Shown here: in pieces, positions 49,037 to 50,792 of the stretch
Position numbering within the stretch: position 1 is the first letter of the stretch
Layout of the letters: each line of letters begins with the position of its first letter
Assembly (NCBI RefSeq): GCF_042675915.1
Contig: NZ_JBHTKL010000007.1
Span: 1-50,792, forward strand
Reading direction: 5' to 3'
Source: Thalassobacillus_A hwangdonensis
Lineage (GTDB): Bacteria; Bacillota; Bacilli; Bacillales; Halobacillaceae
Length of the DNA stretch: 50,792 bases
Program-made: the position numbers and the translations under genes
The notes under the pieces: model-generated
What the model was told of the DNA's origin: nothing
Database searches by the model: none
The model's input: the letters and a program-made list of their open reading frames with translations, nothing else

Positions 49037-50521
49037 ATGACGGAGGAATTGAATGATCTCATGAGGGTGCGTCGAGAGAAGCTTGACACATACCGTGAAC
49101 AGGGGATGGATCCTTTCGGTGGAAAATTCGAACGAACAGATTATGCTGAGGATCTGAAGGAGAAATACGAGTCATTTACGAAAGAAGAGTTAGAGGAAAA
49201 AGCGATTGCGACTACGATTGCAGGGCGTATCATGACGAAGCGTGGAAAAGGGAAGGCTGGCTTCACCCACATCCAGGATTTGAGCGGACAAATTCAGCTA
49301 TATGTACGTAAAGACCGCATCGGAGAAGAGGCGTATGAAATATTCAATACAGCGGACATCGGTGATATCGTCGGTGTAACAGGTGTTGTGTTCAAAACGA
49401 AAGTAGGGGAGCTCTCCGTTAAAGCGGATGAATTCCATATGCTTACGAAATCGTTGCGCCCATTACCGGAAAAATATCACGGACTGAAGGATGTTGAACA
49501 GCGGTATCGTCAACGTTACCTGGACCTGATCACCAATCCTGAGAGCCGTGACACCTTTGTAACTCGCAGCCGGATCATTCAATCTATGCGTCGTTACCTT
49601 GATGGACAGGGGTTTCTTGAAGTAGAAACACCAATGATGCACGGAATTCCGGGTGGAGCATCTGCGCGTCCGTTCATCACGCATCATAATGCTTTGGACA
49701 TTCCATTATATATGCGTATTGCAATCGAACTTCATTTGAAGCGTCTGATTGTAGGTGGAATGGAAAAAGTATATGAAATCGGCCGTGTGTTCAGAAACGA
49801 AGGGGTTTCTACAAGACACAATCCTGAGTTCACTATGCTTGAACTTTATGAAGCGTACGCGGACTTCCACGATGTCATGAGCCTTACAGAACATCTTATA
49901 GCTCATATTGCAGAAGACGTGCTTGGAACAACAAAAGTCGCTTATGGCGATCATGAAGTTGACCTGACTCCTGAATGGACACGTCTCCACATGGTAGATG
50001 CCATCAAAGAATATACAGGCGTGGATTTCTGGAAACAGATGAGTGATGAAGAAGCAAAAGCTCTTGCAAAAGAACATGGGGTTGAAATCAAGTCCACGAT
50101 GACGTTCGGTCATATCGTCAATGAATTCTTCGAGCAACACGTAGAAGAAAAGCTGATACAACCTACGTTTATTTATGGTCACCCTGTGGAAATCTCTCCA
50201 CTAGCTAAAACAAACCCTGAAGATAGCCGTTTCACAGATCGTTTTGAGCTGTTCATCGTTGGACGTGAGCATGCGAATGCGTTCTCCGAATTGAACGATC
50301 CAATCGATCAACGTGAACGCTTTGAAGCACAATTGAAGGAAAGAGAAGAAGGGAACGATGAAGCGCATATGATGGACGATGATTTCATCGAAGCGCTTGA
50401 GTATGGTATGCCTCCTACAGGCGGACTCGGAATCGGTATCGACAGAGTGGTGATGCTGTTGACGAATTCACCATCCATCCGGGACGTACTGCTTTTCCCT
50501 CAGATGCGTAATCGTGACTGA
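49037..50521 (+). CDS. lysS: lysyl-tRNA synthetase, class II
   Basis: Charges tRNA-Lys. The 494-residue class II enzyme has an N-terminal OB-fold anticodon domain (about 55-150) and a catalytic core with motif 1 around FLEVETPMMHGIPGGA, motif 2 around GRVFRNEGVSTRHNPEFT and motif 3 GGLGIGIDRVVML near the C-terminus. ATG 49037 is 8 bases after GGAGTGAT; the GTG at 49028 overlaps that site. No T-box is visible in the leader. Confidence 0.97.
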   Translation: MTEELNDLMRVRREKLDTYREQGMDPFGGKFERTDYAEDLKEKYESFTKEELEEKAIATTIAGRIMTKRGKGKAGFTHIQDLSGQIQLYVRKDRIGEEAYEIFNTADIGDIVGVTGVVFKTKVGELSVKADEFHMLTKSLRPLPEKYHGLKDVEQRYRQRYLDLITNPESRDTFVTRSRIIQSMRRYLDGQGFLEVETPMMHGIPGGASARPFITHHNALDIPLYMRIAIELHLKRLIVGGMEKVYEIGRVFRNEGVSTRHNPEFTMLELYEAYADFHDVMSLTEHLIAHIAEDVLGTTKVAYGDHEVDLTPEWTRLHMVDAIKEYTGVDFWKQMSDEEAKALAKEHGVEIKSTMTFGHIVNEFFEQHVEEKLIQPTFIYGHPVEISPLAKTNPEDSRFTDRFELFIVGREHANAFSELNDPIDQRERFEAQLKEREEGNDEAHMMDDDFIEALEYGMPPTGGLGIGIDRVVMLLTNSPSIRDVLLFPQMRNRD

Positions 50522-50538
50522 AGTAGAAATGCCTATAC

Positions 50539-50573
50539 AAAGACCTCGACATTTTTCTGTCGAGGTCTTTTTG
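50539..50573 (+). terminator. terminator of lysS
   Basis: A perfect 13-bp stem (50539-50551 with 50558-50570) with a 6-base loop and T tail. Confidence 0.93.
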
Positions 50574-50627
50574 TTTATAAAATGAGCCAAACTATCTGAA
50601 AAAACTTTTATTTCATTTACCTCTTGA

Positions 50628-50657
50628 TTGAACTCCGAAACCGTGATAAATTATTAA
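50628..50657 (+). promoter_or_regulatory. rRNA operon promoter P1 (candidate)
   Basis: TTGAAC (50628-50633), 18 bases, TATTAA (50652-50657). It lies about 90 bases upstream of the stronger P2. Confidence 0.5.
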
Positions 50658-50718
50658 ACGTCGCATTAAACGAAACGCGACAGACAAACAACACAAACTA
50701 ATAATCACAAAAAAGTTG

Positions 50719-50747
50719 TTGACTTTAAAACAACCGCATGATATATT
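50719..50747 (+). promoter_or_regulatory. rRNA operon promoter P2
   Basis: TTGACT (50719-50724), 17 bases, TATATT (50742-50747), with A/T-rich sequence upstream. The following leader (GCTG...CAGC hairpin and the ATTGATCTTTGA block at the window edge) is the one that precedes 16S rRNA in Bacillaceae, so the next rRNA operon starts just outside. Confidence 0.82.
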
Positions 50748-50792
50748 AGTTAAGTCGCTGTTTTGAACAGCAGACAACAAATTGATCTTTGA

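Overview
The window is a 50.8-kb piece of a chromosome from a spore-forming member of the Bacillaceae. The evidence is the presence of csfB, fin, spoVG, yabG, spoVT, spoIIE, yabP/yabQ and an alpha/beta-type spore protein gene in almost exactly the order known from the origin-proximal part of the Bacillus subtilis chromosome. Moderate GC, a strongly acidic tail on L25/Ctc and the types of intergenic repeat would fit a halotolerant genus such as Halobacillus or a relative, but the genus is an inference. It starts in the last 44 bases of a 5S rRNA gene and ends in the promoter/leader of the next rRNA operon, so it is a complete inter-rRNA segment. I found no prophage, transposase, CRISPR array, defence island or secondary-metabolite cluster.

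Layout. 1-8.0 kb: 5S end, a small unknown membrane protein, csfB, a PLP decarboxylase-like gene (yaaO), tmk, then darA-yaaR-holB-ricT-yabA (c-di-AMP sensing, clamp loading, biofilm/sporulation and replication control) and trmN6-yazA-rsmI. 8.1-16.6 kb: abrB (the only well-supported minus-strand regulator gene), metS, tatD, yabE, rnmV-ksgA, a repeat-rich gap, yabG, veg. 16.7-23.4 kb: sspF, ispE-purR, spoVG, glmU-prs, ctc, pth. 23.4-33.5 kb: fin-mfd, spoVT, yabM-mazG-yabO, a second repeat gap, yabP-yabQ-divIC, yabR. 33.7-40.4 kb: tRNA-Glu and tRNA-Met on the minus strand, spoIIE, yabS-yabT, tilS-hpt. 40.5-50.8 kb: ftsH, two inverted-repeat elements, coaX-hslO-yacD, cysK, the folate genes folP-folB-folK-yazB, lysS and the rRNA promoters.

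The genes combine core information processing (tmk, holB, metS, lysS, rnmV, ksgA, rsmI, pth, mfd, tilS) with a sporulation programme whose promoters can largely be read from the DNA: sigma-H at spoVG, a sigma-A/Spo0A-type promoter with a 21-base spacer at spoIIE, sigma-F at fin and yabS (and probably csfB), sigma-G at sspF and spoVT, sigma-E/K at yabP and yabG. Other readable controls are a sigma-B promoter at ctc, paired PurBoxes at purR, a WalR-type box upstream of yabE and a CymR-like palindrome at cysK. Compared with the B. subtilis order as I remember it, xpaC-yaaN, ridA (yabJ), pabB-pabA-pabC and dusB (yacF) are absent from their expected places.

The most unusual structure is in the intergenic repeats. 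Two copies of one hairpin repeat lie upstream of yabG and yabP, at exactly the same distance (58 bases) from the same TTTTCATAGG sequence, which is also the putative mother-cell promoter -10 of each gene. A second hairpin family has three copies, two of them arranged head to head between ftsH and coaX.
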